Shown here piece after piece: positions 18,030 through 25,067 of a DNA stretch of 44,080 nucleotides (position 1 is its first letter; every line of letters starts with the position of its first letter). This DNA comes from Planctomycetota bacterium (lineage in GTDB: Bacteria > Planctomycetota > SZUA-567 > H5-PLA8). Location: contig JAHCJK010000026.1 in NCBI GenBank assembly GCA_026184295.1, positions 1 through 44,080 on the forward strand, in the 5' to 3' direction. Under the pieces are notes generated by a model, which made no database searches, was not told where the DNA came from, and saw nothing but the letters and a program-made list of their open reading frames with translations. The translations under genes and the position numbers were made by a program.

Positions 18030-18815
18030 TCAGCCCAGGTATTGCTCGCGGTACTTCTTCGCGAAGGCGCAGGACGAGGCCATCTGACCCACGTCCGTCA
18101 GCTTGAACTGGTTCAGCAGCGGGCCGCTGAATCCGATTTCCTTCAGGCCCTTGAAGAGCGCCGCGTAGTCGATCGTGTCGCCTTCGGTCCCGGGTTCGCC
18201 GCGGTGGCTGCCGGACAGGTGCACGTCGCCCAGGTGGTCCTTCATCGCCAGGATGGAAGCGTACGGTTCGGCCTTGTCGTTGTTCAAGTGGTACGTGTCG
18301 CAGGTCAGCTTCACCTTCGGCGCGTACTCGTTGAGGAACGCGAGGCCTTCGCGGTAATTGTCGATCGTGTGGTTCTTCTCGAATTCCAGCGTCACCGTCA
18401 GGCCCGCTTCCGCGGCGGCCGGCTGGATCACGCGCAGGTTCGCGGCGAGCGTCCTGATCGAGGCGTCCTTGGGCGGATTCCCGAGCAGGTTCGGCCAGAT
18501 GCCCAGGTACTTCGCGTTCAGGCGCTTGCAGACCTTCAGGACCGGCTGCAGGTGCGCGAGCGCTTCGGCTTCCTTGCCGGGCGTGGCGACGATGTGCTTC
18601 CCGTAGTGGATCGTGGGCGTCGCGACCTTGTGCTGCGCGAGCGCCTTTTCCACCTCGAGCAACTGCGCGTCCTCGCCGCTCACGAAGCCTTCGTTGATGT
18701 ACAGGTTCAGCGCCTCGTAGCCCGCCTTGCCGGCCATTTCGATGATCTGCAGCACGGGAAACTTGCCCTGCGTCCCCGCGTACGGATCGAAGCCGATCGC
18801 CGCTTTGCCCGCCAT
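18030..18815 (-). CDS. sugar phosphate isomerase/epimerase-like TIM barrel (second copy)
   Basis: This 261-residue protein belongs to the xylose-isomerase-like TIM-barrel superfamily (AP endonuclease 2 fold). Likely metal-site residues appear in LTVTLEFEKNHT (Glu), KLTCDTYHLNND (Asp, His) and DVHLSGSHRGEPG (His). The position usually occupied by the last metal-binding Glu reads GPLLNQF, a Gln, whereas the upstream paralogue has GYLTTEF. The reaction is unknown; sugar or keto-acid epimerisation or isomerisation is plausible. ATG 18815 has a GGAG site 7 bases upstream. It lies 35 bases after the first epimerase gene and 4 bases before the Tm-1-like gene. Confidence 0.78.
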   Translation of the reverse strand: MAGKAAIGFDPYAGTQGKFPVLQIIEMAGKAGYEALNLYINEGFVSGEDAQLLEVEKALAQHKVATPTIHYGKHIVATPGKEAEALAHLQPVLKVCKRLNAKYLGIWPNLLGNPPKDASIRTLAANLRVIQPAAAEAGLTVTLEFEKNHTIDNYREGLAFLNEYAPKVKLTCDTYHLNNDKAEPYASILAMKDHLGDVHLSGSHRGEPGTEGDTIDYAALFKGLKEIGFSGPLLNQFKLTDVGQMASSCAFAKKYREQYLG

Positions 18816-18850
18816 GCGTGTCTCCAGAAAAAGGGTGGGGAAGCGCGCGC

Positions 18851-19738
18851 CTATTTGGGCTCGCACTTCCGGATGTGCTTGATGCAGTTTTCGAAGTGCT
18901 TGCTGTACTCGGCGTCGCTCATCAGGTCGCTGCCGTGGTCGCGGATGAACTTCAGTTCCTCGGCCGTCGCGCTGGTGCCGGCGTCTTCCTTCTTCCCGGC
19001 CAGCGGGCTGCGGTCCATCGGGACGACGAACTCGGTGGTGAGGTAGCCGGTGTAGCCGACTTCCTTCAGCGTCGCGAGCAGCTTGCTCCAGTCCCAGGTG
19101 CCTTCGCCCGGGGCGCGGCGGTTGTTGTCCGCGATGTGGAAGTCGTTCAGGCGCTTGCCGACCTTGCGGATCGCCTCGTACGGGTCGCTCTCTTCGATGT
19201 TGATGTGGAACGCGTCGAGACAGACGCCGATGTCCTGCCCGATCTCGTTGGCAAGGCAGAGCGCCTGGTCGTGCTTGTTGAGGAAGTTGGTCTCGAAGCG
19301 GTTGAGCGGCTCGATGGCGATGCGGACCTTCTGCTTGCGCGCGTGGTCGGCGACGACCTTCAGGCTCTCGACGGCCCACTTCCATTCGGTCTCGGGATCG
19401 GCCATCGGCGCGATCTTGCCGACTTCGCTGGGCACGATGGTCATGATCTCGCCGCCCAGTTCCTTCACCATCGTGATGCAATCCTTCAGGTACTCGATGC
19501 TGCCGATGCGCAGGTACTTGTCCGCGTTGATCAGGTCGCGGCACTTCAGCATGATGCTCACCGAGCCCCAGCAGTTGATCTTGTATTTCTGCAGCAGCGC
19601 GCGGGTCTCGCGCGGCTCGTACTTCGCGGGTTCGCCCATGATCTCGATGCCTTCGTAGCCCAGGCGCTGGAGGCGGGCGAGGGTCACTTCGAGCGGTTCG
19701 GGGCGCATCCAGTTGTGGACGGCAAGACGGAAGGCCAT
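18851..19738 (-). CDS. sugar phosphate isomerase/epimerase, D-tagatose 3-epimerase-like
   Basis: The 295-residue TIM-barrel protein resembles D-tagatose/D-psicose 3-epimerases, which use a divalent metal and two glutamates to epimerise ketoses at C3. All four expected metal ligands are visible in order: IAIEPLNRFETNF (Glu), IGVCLDAFHINIEESD (Asp), LNDFHIADNNR (His) and GYLTTEFVV (Glu). EPLNRFE is the family's best-known signature. It is the first gene of a five-gene operon, with a candidate promoter at 19808-19836 and an AGGAGA-type site before ATG 19738. Its true substrate could be a ketose, an inositol-like compound or a keto acid. Confidence 0.84.
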   Translation of the reverse strand: MAFRLAVHNWMRPEPLEVTLARLQRLGYEGIEIMGEPAKYEPRETRALLQKYKINCWGSVSIMLKCRDLINADKYLRIGSIEYLKDCITMVKELGGEIMTIVPSEVGKIAPMADPETEWKWAVESLKVVADHARKQKVRIAIEPLNRFETNFLNKHDQALCLANEIGQDIGVCLDAFHINIEESDPYEAIRKVGKRLNDFHIADNNRRAPGEGTWDWSKLLATLKEVGYTGYLTTEFVVPMDRSPLAGKKEDAGTSATAEELKFIRDHGSDLMSDAEYSKHFENCIKHIRKCEPK

Positions 19739-19807
19739 GGATCGTCTCCTTCAAAGGTCCGGCGCGCGGCCGGCGCAGGTCTCAAATAGGGTCTCTCACC
19801 GCGCGGA

Positions 19808-19836
19808 ATCATGCACCCGTGCGAGGGCCCTGGCAA
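19808..19836 (-). promoter_or_regulatory. candidate sigma-70 promoter of the five-gene operon
   Basis: On the minus strand TTGCCA (19836-19831) and CATGAT (19813-19808) are separated by exactly 17 bases, giving five of six and four of six matches to consensus. Transcription would start near 19801, about 60 bases before the first start codon. The AT-rich repeat region 19842-19891 lies directly upstream. Confidence 0.45.
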
Positions 19837-19841
19837 GACAA

Positions 19842-19891
19842 AAATGTGATTATTTGTTATGTTGTGGGATGAAATGTGAAGGCTAAATGTG
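19842..19891. promoter_or_regulatory. AT-rich repeat region, possible regulator binding site
   Basis: Three copies of AAATGTG occur at 19842-19848, 19872-19878 and 19885-19891, and the stretch from 19845 reads TGTGATTATTTGTTATGTTG. Read on the minus strand it has the order CACAA ... AACA ... AATCACA, also found upstream of the DeoR gene at 21489-21528. It sits between the operon promoter and the sulfotransferase start, so it could control either direction. Confidence 0.4.
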
Positions 19892-19963
19892 CGGAGCGGG
19901 CGTTGACTAAAAAATAGACAGATGTTAGTAGAGTGTGAAGAAAAGACCCGGGCCTCGCAACCA

Positions 19964-20662
19964 ATGATCTGTTGGATCGCATCCTATCCAAGAAGTGGTA
20001 ATTCCTTATTGCAGGGCAAGTTGTGGACCTATTTCCGTGTCCGGACCATCGACGAGTACATGCCGATGCCACCTACACCCGAGACGGTGGCCAAGGGGCA
20101 GGTTTTTCCATTCCCCTTCAGCGCCTATCAGGAAGTCGATCCGCCGGCCATGTCGGCCTGTCCCGAGTGGTACTACATTAAAACCCATCACCCGCCGCGG
20201 GAGCAGGAACAGCCGGCCATCCATATCGTGCGCGACGGCCGCGACGCATTGGTTTCGTATGCCTACATGGCCTTGGCGTCCAACGGCAAGACCACGCCCA
20301 AGCCCAAGGAATTTCGGAGCATGCTGGAGTGTCTGATTCTGGAGAAGCGTTCGCCCTTCAAGACGTGGAGCGAGAGCGTTGAGGCGTGGCTTGGGCGGCC
20401 GAACACGGTGCTGGTGCGATTCGAACGCCTCCTTGAGCACTCAAAGGAGGAATTGGAGCGCGTGGTCAGCGTTCTGGATGCAGGCTTGGAGTTCCGGGAC
20501 GACGGCGAAGAGATGGAATTCTCGTATCTTCGCAGCAAGGCGCCCCATCACTACCGCCGCGGAATCGTAGGTTCCTGGAAGGACGAGATGCCCGCGGACC
20601 TGGAAGAACTCTTCTGGACGCACAACGGCGCGACGATGGAACGGCTGGGGTATCCGCGCTAA
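19964..20662 (+). CDS. sulfotransferase domain protein
   Basis: The protein (232 residues from ATG 19964) resembles PAPS-dependent sulfotransferases, which move a sulfuryl group to a hydroxyl of a sugar, lipid or small molecule. The 5'-phosphosulfate loop is IASYPRSGNSLL near the N-terminus, and the 3'-phosphate site is HIVRDGRDALVSY. The C-terminal RRGIVGSWKDEM matches the family's closing motif that contacts PAPS. I prefer ATG 19964 because family members usually start a few residues before the SYP loop; ATG 19922 would add 14 residues. Neither has a clear ribosome binding site. The upstream DNA is unusually AT-rich. The stop overlaps the DeoR stop on the other strand by 4 bases. Confidence 0.82.
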   Translation: MICWIASYPRSGNSLLQGKLWTYFRVRTIDEYMPMPPTPETVAKGQVFPFPFSAYQEVDPPAMSACPEWYYIKTHHPPREQEQPAIHIVRDGRDALVSYAYMALASNGKTTPKPKEFRSMLECLILEKRSPFKTWSESVEAWLGRPNTVLVRFERLLEHSKEELERVVSVLDAGLEFRDDGEEMEFSYLRSKAPHHYRRGIVGSWKDEMPADLEELFWTHNGATMERLGYPR

Positions 20663-21441
20663 GCCCGCACGGCCTCGCGGCGCAGCTTCTTCAGAATCGC
20701 CTTCACGTCCTGCGGGCCTTCCTCGGTTACCAGCGTGTCGAAGTCTTCAAGCCGCCCGAGCTGATACGGCGCGAGGAAGTTCACCTTGCTCGTGTCGAGC
20801 GCCAGGACTTTGACCGACGCGCGGCCCATGAAGGCCTGCTTCACCGCCACGCCCTCGGGCGTCGAATCGTTGACCGTGCCTTCCTCCTGCATCCAGCCCG
20901 TCGCCGAGACCACCGCGTAGTCGAAGCGCAGGCCCTCGACGCTCTTGACCGAGAGCGGGCCGACCAGCGAGCCCGTCCGCGGGTGCGGTTCGCCGCCGGT
21001 CAGCGCGACGCGGAAGCCTGCGTTGCGCCGGTTCAGTTCCTGGAACATCGGGATGCCGTTGGTCAGGATGAAAAGGTGCGCGCCCTCCGCCGGCGGCTGC
21101 AGCGTGAATCCAAGCTGGAAGACCGTGGTGCTGGCATCGAGCGCCAGGGTGCGCGCTCCGCCGAGCAGTTTGGCCAGGTGCCGCGCGATCGCTTCCTTGG
21201 CCGGGGCGGCCGAGGGCGCGCGTTCGTCGAAGGAGCGCGCGACATTGGCCTGCGCGGCGTGCGGCAGGGCCACTGCTCCGCCGTGAACCTTGCGCAGCAT
21301 GCCGGCGGCCGCCAGGGCGTCGAGGTCGCGGTGCACGGTCATGCGGCTGACGCGCAGGATCTCGCTCGCCTTCCCGACGGAAAGCGCCCCGTTCTTGGCC
21401 AGGGCGGCCAGGAGCTTGCGGCGTCGTTCTTCGGCGATCAT
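20659..21441 (-). CDS. DeoR family transcriptional regulator
   Basis: The 260-residue protein has the DeoR layout: an N-terminal winged helix (ALSVGKASEILRVSRMTVHRDLDAL, with recognition helix RMTVHRDL) and a C-terminal sugar-phosphate-sensing domain containing TLALDASTTVFQL and VLALDTSKVNF. Members usually repress sugar-catabolic operons until a phosphorylated intermediate binds. ATG 21441 is preceded by GAGG at a good distance. The most likely target is the nearby epimerase/Tm-1/creatininase/FAD oxidase operon, since the DNA upstream of this gene (21489-21528) and upstream of that operon share an AACA-rich pattern. The neighbouring arabinofuranosidase is a less likely target because it has its own AraC regulators. 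Confidence 0.9.
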   Translation of the reverse strand: MIAEERRRKLLAALAKNGALSVGKASEILRVSRMTVHRDLDALAAAGMLRKVHGGAVALPHAAQANVARSFDERAPSAAPAKEAIARHLAKLLGGARTLALDASTTVFQLGFTLQPPAEGAHLFILTNGIPMFQELNRRNAGFRVALTGGEPHPRTGSLVGPLSVKSVEGLRFDYAVVSATGWMQEEGTVNDSTPEGVAVKQAFMGRASVKVLALDTSKVNFLAPYQLGRLEDFDTLVTEEGPQDVKAILKKLRREAVRA

Positions 21442-21488
21442 GTTCGTCCTCGCGGCCTGAAAGGGGGTCGAAGCCCGCGCGGAGTGCT

Positions 21489-21528
21489 ATCACAAAACAG
21501 AACATTTTGAAACAGCTAAAATCACAAA
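21489..21528. promoter_or_regulatory. possible DeoR autoregulatory site
   Basis: Two direct copies of ATCACAAA (21489-21496 and 21521-21528), 32 bases apart or about three helical turns, flank an AACA-rich centre. The stretch is far more AT-rich than its surroundings and lies about 50-85 bases before the DeoR start. Confidence 0.38.
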
Positions 21529-21559
21529 TTGTCCCGTGACGTGCGCACCACGCGGCGTG

Positions 21560-22438
21560 CTACGCCCGTGCCGGGCGTTCGCGGCGGCAGAAGGCCGGGC
21601 TGCGTCCGGCGTGGCGCTTGTAGGCCGTCGAGAACGCGAAGACGTTCTCGTACCCGACCAGCGCGGCGATCTGTTTGAGCGGGAAGGCGGTGTTGCGCAG
21701 CAGCGCTTCCGCGCGGTCCATGCGCAGCCGCGCGACCCGGCGCATCGGCGCCTGCCCGAAGTGCCGCACGCAGTGGCGGTGGAACTGCACGGGCGAGAGA
21801 TGCAGGGCGCGCGCGAGTTCCTCCACGCTCCACGGATGCGCGAGCCGCGCGTTCACGCGGTCCCAGAGTTCGTCCAGGCGGTGCCGGATCTCGCGTTCGC
21901 GCGGATGCGCGCCGGCCAGGAGTTCGCGGCGCAGCAGCGCGGCGGCGATCTCGGCGTAGTGCCGCACCAGCGCCGGCGCGTCGGGTTCGGCCCGCGCGGC
22001 CTGGGCCAGGATGCCTTCCAGCAGCGGATGCAGCGCCTGTTCCTGAAAGGTGGGCCGGACCTCCCAGGCGCCGGGCGCGAGCGCGCCCCAGGGTTCGGCC
22101 ACGTCCATGTGGAACCAGAACATCGTCCAGCGCGCGCCGCCCAGCCTGTACCCGCAGGCGGTGTGCGCGGGCACGATCAGCAGCCGGCCCGCCGTCAGCG
22201 CTTCGGACCGCCGGCCGTCCCACGCGATGCCGCGGCCCGACAGGGTGTAGCAGAGGACGTGAAAGTCCGGGTCCAGCCGCATGATCTCGTAGCCGGTGCG
22301 CTGGTCGCTGATGCCCGACATGTGGATGCGCAGGTCGGCCAGCGGGCGGCAACCGGGGTGCTTGAGCGGCAGGAAGCGTTCGTGGCAGTCCTTGTGAATG
22401 AAGAAAGTTTCACGAATGTCTTTGAAAGTCGCGCCCAT
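21560..22438 (-). CDS. AraC family transcriptional regulator (first)
   Basis: This 292-residue protein has an N-terminal cupin-like effector domain (HVLCYTLSGRGIAWDGR ... LTAGRLLIVPAHTACGY) and a C-terminal double helix-turn-helix. The first helix pair is WSVEELARALHLSPVQFHRHC; the second is FPLKQIAALVGYENVFAFSTAYKRHAGRSPAFCRR, the classic AraC signature. ATG 22438 is chosen for the GGGAGG site 10 bases upstream; longer frames would run into the divergent promoter region. It is transcribed divergently from the arabinofuranosidase, with 140 bases between, and a TATATA at 22461-22466 could be its -10. It probably activates that gene in response to a pentose or oligosaccharide, which is inference from position. 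Confidence 0.88.
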   Translation of the reverse strand: MGATFKDIRETFFIHKDCHERFLPLKHPGCRPLADLRIHMSGISDQRTGYEIMRLDPDFHVLCYTLSGRGIAWDGRRSEALTAGRLLIVPAHTACGYRLGGARWTMFWFHMDVAEPWGALAPGAWEVRPTFQEQALHPLLEGILAQAARAEPDAPALVRHYAEIAAALLRRELLAGAHPREREIRHRLDELWDRVNARLAHPWSVEELARALHLSPVQFHRHCVRHFGQAPMRRVARLRMDRAEALLRNTAFPLKQIAALVGYENVFAFSTAYKRHAGRSPAFCRRERPARA

Positions 22439-22578
22439 GTCCGCCGGACCTCCCGCGTGGTATATAGCTCGTGCGTGCGCCGATTCTACGCAGGAATACC
22501 CGGCCCGGCAAGAGACGGGGGACCCGGAACGACAGGCCGCACGCGAGGCCTGGGAGCCATCATACGAAAGGAATGCCA

Positions 22579-24072
22579 ATGCCGCTCGAAACGACGCGCC
22601 TGCACCTGCACCGCGAGATGACCGTCGGACCCGTGGACCCGCGCGTCTTCGGCGGCTTTCTCGAACACATGGGTCGCGCCGTCTACGAGGGCGTCTACCA
22701 CCCCGAGAGCCGCCACGCCGACGCGCACGGCTGCCGTTCGGACGTGCTCGGCGCGCTGGACCGCCTGCAGATGACCGCGATGCGCTACCCCGGCGGGAAC
22801 TTCGCCAGCGGCTACCACTGGATCGACGGCGTCGGGCCCAAGGCGAAGCGCCCGAAGGTCCGCGAACTGGCCTGGCAGAGCCTCGAGCCGAACCAGTTCG
22901 GCACCGACGAGTACATCCGGCTCTGCCGCGCCATGCCCTGGACGCCGATGCTGACGGTCAACCTCGGCACCGGCACGCCCGAAGAGGCCCGCGACTGGGT
23001 CGAATACTGCAACGCGCCCGCGGGCACGCGCTTTTCGGACCTGCGCGCGGCCCACGGTTCGCCTGAGCCGCACGGAGTTAAGCTGTGGTGCCTGGGCAAC
23101 GAGATGGACGGGCCCTGGCAACTCGGGCATGTCCCCGCCGACCAGTACGCGATCCGCGCGCAGCAGGCCGCGAAGATGATGAAGGACGTGGACAAGAGCA
23201 TCGAACTCGTCGCGTGCGGTTCCTGCGGCATCGGCATGGACAGCTACATGAAGTGGGACCGGGCCGTGCTGGAATACCTCGGCGACGCGGCCGATTTCAT
23301 CTCGCTGCACCGCTACGTCGGCAACCCGAAAAACGAGACGCTCGACTACCTGGCCGTCGGCGCGGGGATCGACCGGCAGATCGAGGAGATGGACGCGGCC
23401 TGCCGTTTTGTCCAGGCGCAGCGGAAGAGCAAGAAGCGCGCGTACCTCTGCTTCGACGAATGGAACGTCTGGTACAAGGACCAGCAGATGGACGGCGCGG
23501 GCAAGTTCGCGCCGCATCTGGTCGAAGAAGTCTACAACCTCGAGGACGCGCTGGTGGTCGCGGGCTTCCTGCACAGCTTCGTGCGCCACGCCGACGCGGT
23601 AAAGATCGCGAACCTGGCGCAGATCGTGAACGTGATCGCGCCGGTGCTGACGCGCGGCGACGAGATGCTCGTGCAGTCGATCTTTTATCCGTTCGAGATG
23701 ATGAGCAAGCGGCGCAACGGCGTGAGTCTGCGCGCGGCCGTGCGCGGCCCGGCGTACGAGAGCAAGAGCCACGGGACGACGCCCTACGTCGAGGCCAGCG
23801 CGATCCTGGACGGCGCGCGCCTGCACGTCTTCCTCACCAACCGCCACCTGACGGAATCCGCCGAAGTCGCCGTCGAGGGCGCAGGCTTGTCCATCCGCGG
23901 CCTGGAATCCGCCGAGGTATTGACGGGCGGAGATGCGAAGGCGGCGAATTCGTACGATGCGCCTGAGACCGTGGTCGCGCGTACGTTCTCGAACGTAAGC
24001 GTGGCCGGCGGCGGCGCGAAAGCGGTGCTCCCGCCGCTCGCGTTCGCGGCGATCACGTTCGAGCTGGCGTGA
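22579..24072 (+). CDS. abfA: alpha-L-arabinofuranosidase, glycoside hydrolase family 51
   Basis: The 497-residue enzyme removes terminal alpha-L-arabinofuranosyl residues from arabinan or arabinoxylan oligosaccharides. Family 51 motifs are intact: VFGGFLEHMGRAVYEGVY near the N-terminus, RYPGGNFASGYHW, the acid/base Glu175 in GNEMDGPWQ and the nucleophile Glu294 in CFDEWNVWY. These two numbers are those I recall for the well-studied Geobacillus stearothermophilus enzyme, which supports the start at ATG 22579 (AAGGA 6 bases upstream) over ATG 22573. There is no signal peptide, so it acts in the cytoplasm on imported oligosaccharides. No transporter is encoded nearby. AraC-type regulator genes lie on both sides. 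Confidence 0.95.
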   Translation: MPLETTRLHLHREMTVGPVDPRVFGGFLEHMGRAVYEGVYHPESRHADAHGCRSDVLGALDRLQMTAMRYPGGNFASGYHWIDGVGPKAKRPKVRELAWQSLEPNQFGTDEYIRLCRAMPWTPMLTVNLGTGTPEEARDWVEYCNAPAGTRFSDLRAAHGSPEPHGVKLWCLGNEMDGPWQLGHVPADQYAIRAQQAAKMMKDVDKSIELVACGSCGIGMDSYMKWDRAVLEYLGDAADFISLHRYVGNPKNETLDYLAVGAGIDRQIEEMDAACRFVQAQRKSKKRAYLCFDEWNVWYKDQQMDGAGKFAPHLVEEVYNLEDALVVAGFLHSFVRHADAVKIANLAQIVNVIAPVLTRGDEMLVQSIFYPFEMMSKRRNGVSLRAAVRGPAYESKSHGTTPYVEASAILDGARLHVFLTNRHLTESAEVAVEGAGLSIRGLESAEVLTGGDAKAANSYDAPETVVARTFSNVSVAGGGAKAVLPPLAFAAITFELA

Positions 24073-24075
24073 CGA

Positions 24076-24954
24076 TTACTTTCGCTGCCCGTGCGGCGCG
24101 ACGCGCTTGCGGAAGGCCCCGGGGCTTTCGCCCGTCACCTGCTTGAACTGCTTCGCGAAGGCGAACGGGTCGGGATAGCCGAGCGCGTAGGCGGCCTCCT
24201 TGATCGACCGGCCTTCCTCCACCAGCAGCACCTCCGCGTGTTCGATGCGCCGCTGGATGCGGTACTGGTGCGGGGCCAGGCCCACGCGTTCACGGAAGAG
24301 TTTCCGGAAGCGCTCGTAGCTCAGGTTCATCTCGCGCGCGATCGCGCGGACATCCAGTGGCTGGTCCAGGTTCGAACCCAGGCGGATGCGCGCGCTTTCG
24401 AGCGCCTCGCCGCCGCCGCCGCGCGGGCCCTGGCGGCGCGCGTCCAGGCGGTGGGCCTCGACGAGCAGTTCGTGCGCGCGCACCAGCGCCAGGCGGTGCG
24501 CGACGGGTTCGCGCCGACGCAGCAGGTCCAGAATCTCGTCGAAGCGCAGCAGCAGGCCGTGGTCGAGCCCCGGAAAGAGCAGCCGCGCGGCGGGATCGAC
24601 CGCGCCCAATTCGCACAGTACCGCGTGGAAGCGCGGATTGACCGCGCAGTAGCATTCGGCCCAGCGCCCGTCGCCGCGGTGAACGATGGAGTGCGGGATG
24701 CCCTCCGGCATCTGGATCAGGTGCCCCGCGCGCACGGGAAAACTCTGCCCGTTCCAGTCCGTAAAAGTCCCTTCGCCGCGCAGGACGTACAGGAAGAGAA
24801 AGTGCGGGCGGATGCGGTTGACGTAGTACCCTTCGGCGGTGGGCTTGAGCGTGAAGCCGACGTTGACGACGCCCGCTTCCTTCAGTGGCACCGGCGCCTG
24901 CCGGGAGGCCTCGTGGCGCAGGTAGGGCTTGAGCACGGCGTCGGAGACGGCCAC
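24076..24954 (-). CDS. AraC family transcriptional regulator (second)
   Basis: The 292-residue protein combines a cupin-like sensor domain (LFLYVLRGEGTFTDWNG ... VRAGHLIQMPEGIPHSIV) with a C-terminal AraC DNA-binding domain (LDVRAIAREMNLSYERFRKLFRER, then SIKEAAYALGYPDPFAFAKQFKQ). It starts at GTG 24954, set by a strong GGGGAGGA site 7 bases upstream. Its stop lies 3 bases after the convergent arabinofuranosidase stop. A candidate promoter lies at 24980-25009, in the 113-base region shared with the divergent sulfatase gene, so control of the sulfatase is the simplest prediction. The inducer is unknown. Confidence 0.88.
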   Translation of the reverse strand: MAVSDAVLKPYLRHEASRQAPVPLKEAGVVNVGFTLKPTAEGYYVNRIRPHFLFLYVLRGEGTFTDWNGQSFPVRAGHLIQMPEGIPHSIVHRGDGRWAECYCAVNPRFHAVLCELGAVDPAARLLFPGLDHGLLLRFDEILDLLRRREPVAHRLALVRAHELLVEAHRLDARRQGPRGGGGEALESARIRLGSNLDQPLDVRAIAREMNLSYERFRKLFRERVGLAPHQYRIQRRIEHAEVLLVEEGRSIKEAAYALGYPDPFAFAKQFKQVTGESPGAFRKRVAPHGQRK

Positions 24955-24979
24955 GGCAGGTTCCTCCCCAGAATGACCA

Positions 24980-25009
24980 ATTATGACATAAGCATGCCCA
25001 TTCCGGCAA
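24980..25009 (-). promoter_or_regulatory. candidate sigma-70 promoter of the second AraC gene
   Basis: On the minus strand TTGCCG (25009-25004) and CATAAT (24985-24980) are 18 bases apart, matching four or five of six consensus bases each. Transcription would begin near 24973, just before the GGGGAGGA ribosome binding site. Two ATGAC half-sites (24973-24977 and 24983-24987) could be part of an AraC operator. Confidence 0.45.
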
Positions 25010-25067
25010 TGGTGTTTGGGGGCAGTGGGGCGAAACTTGGTACCGGGAAACCGGGGAGCCACCGACC

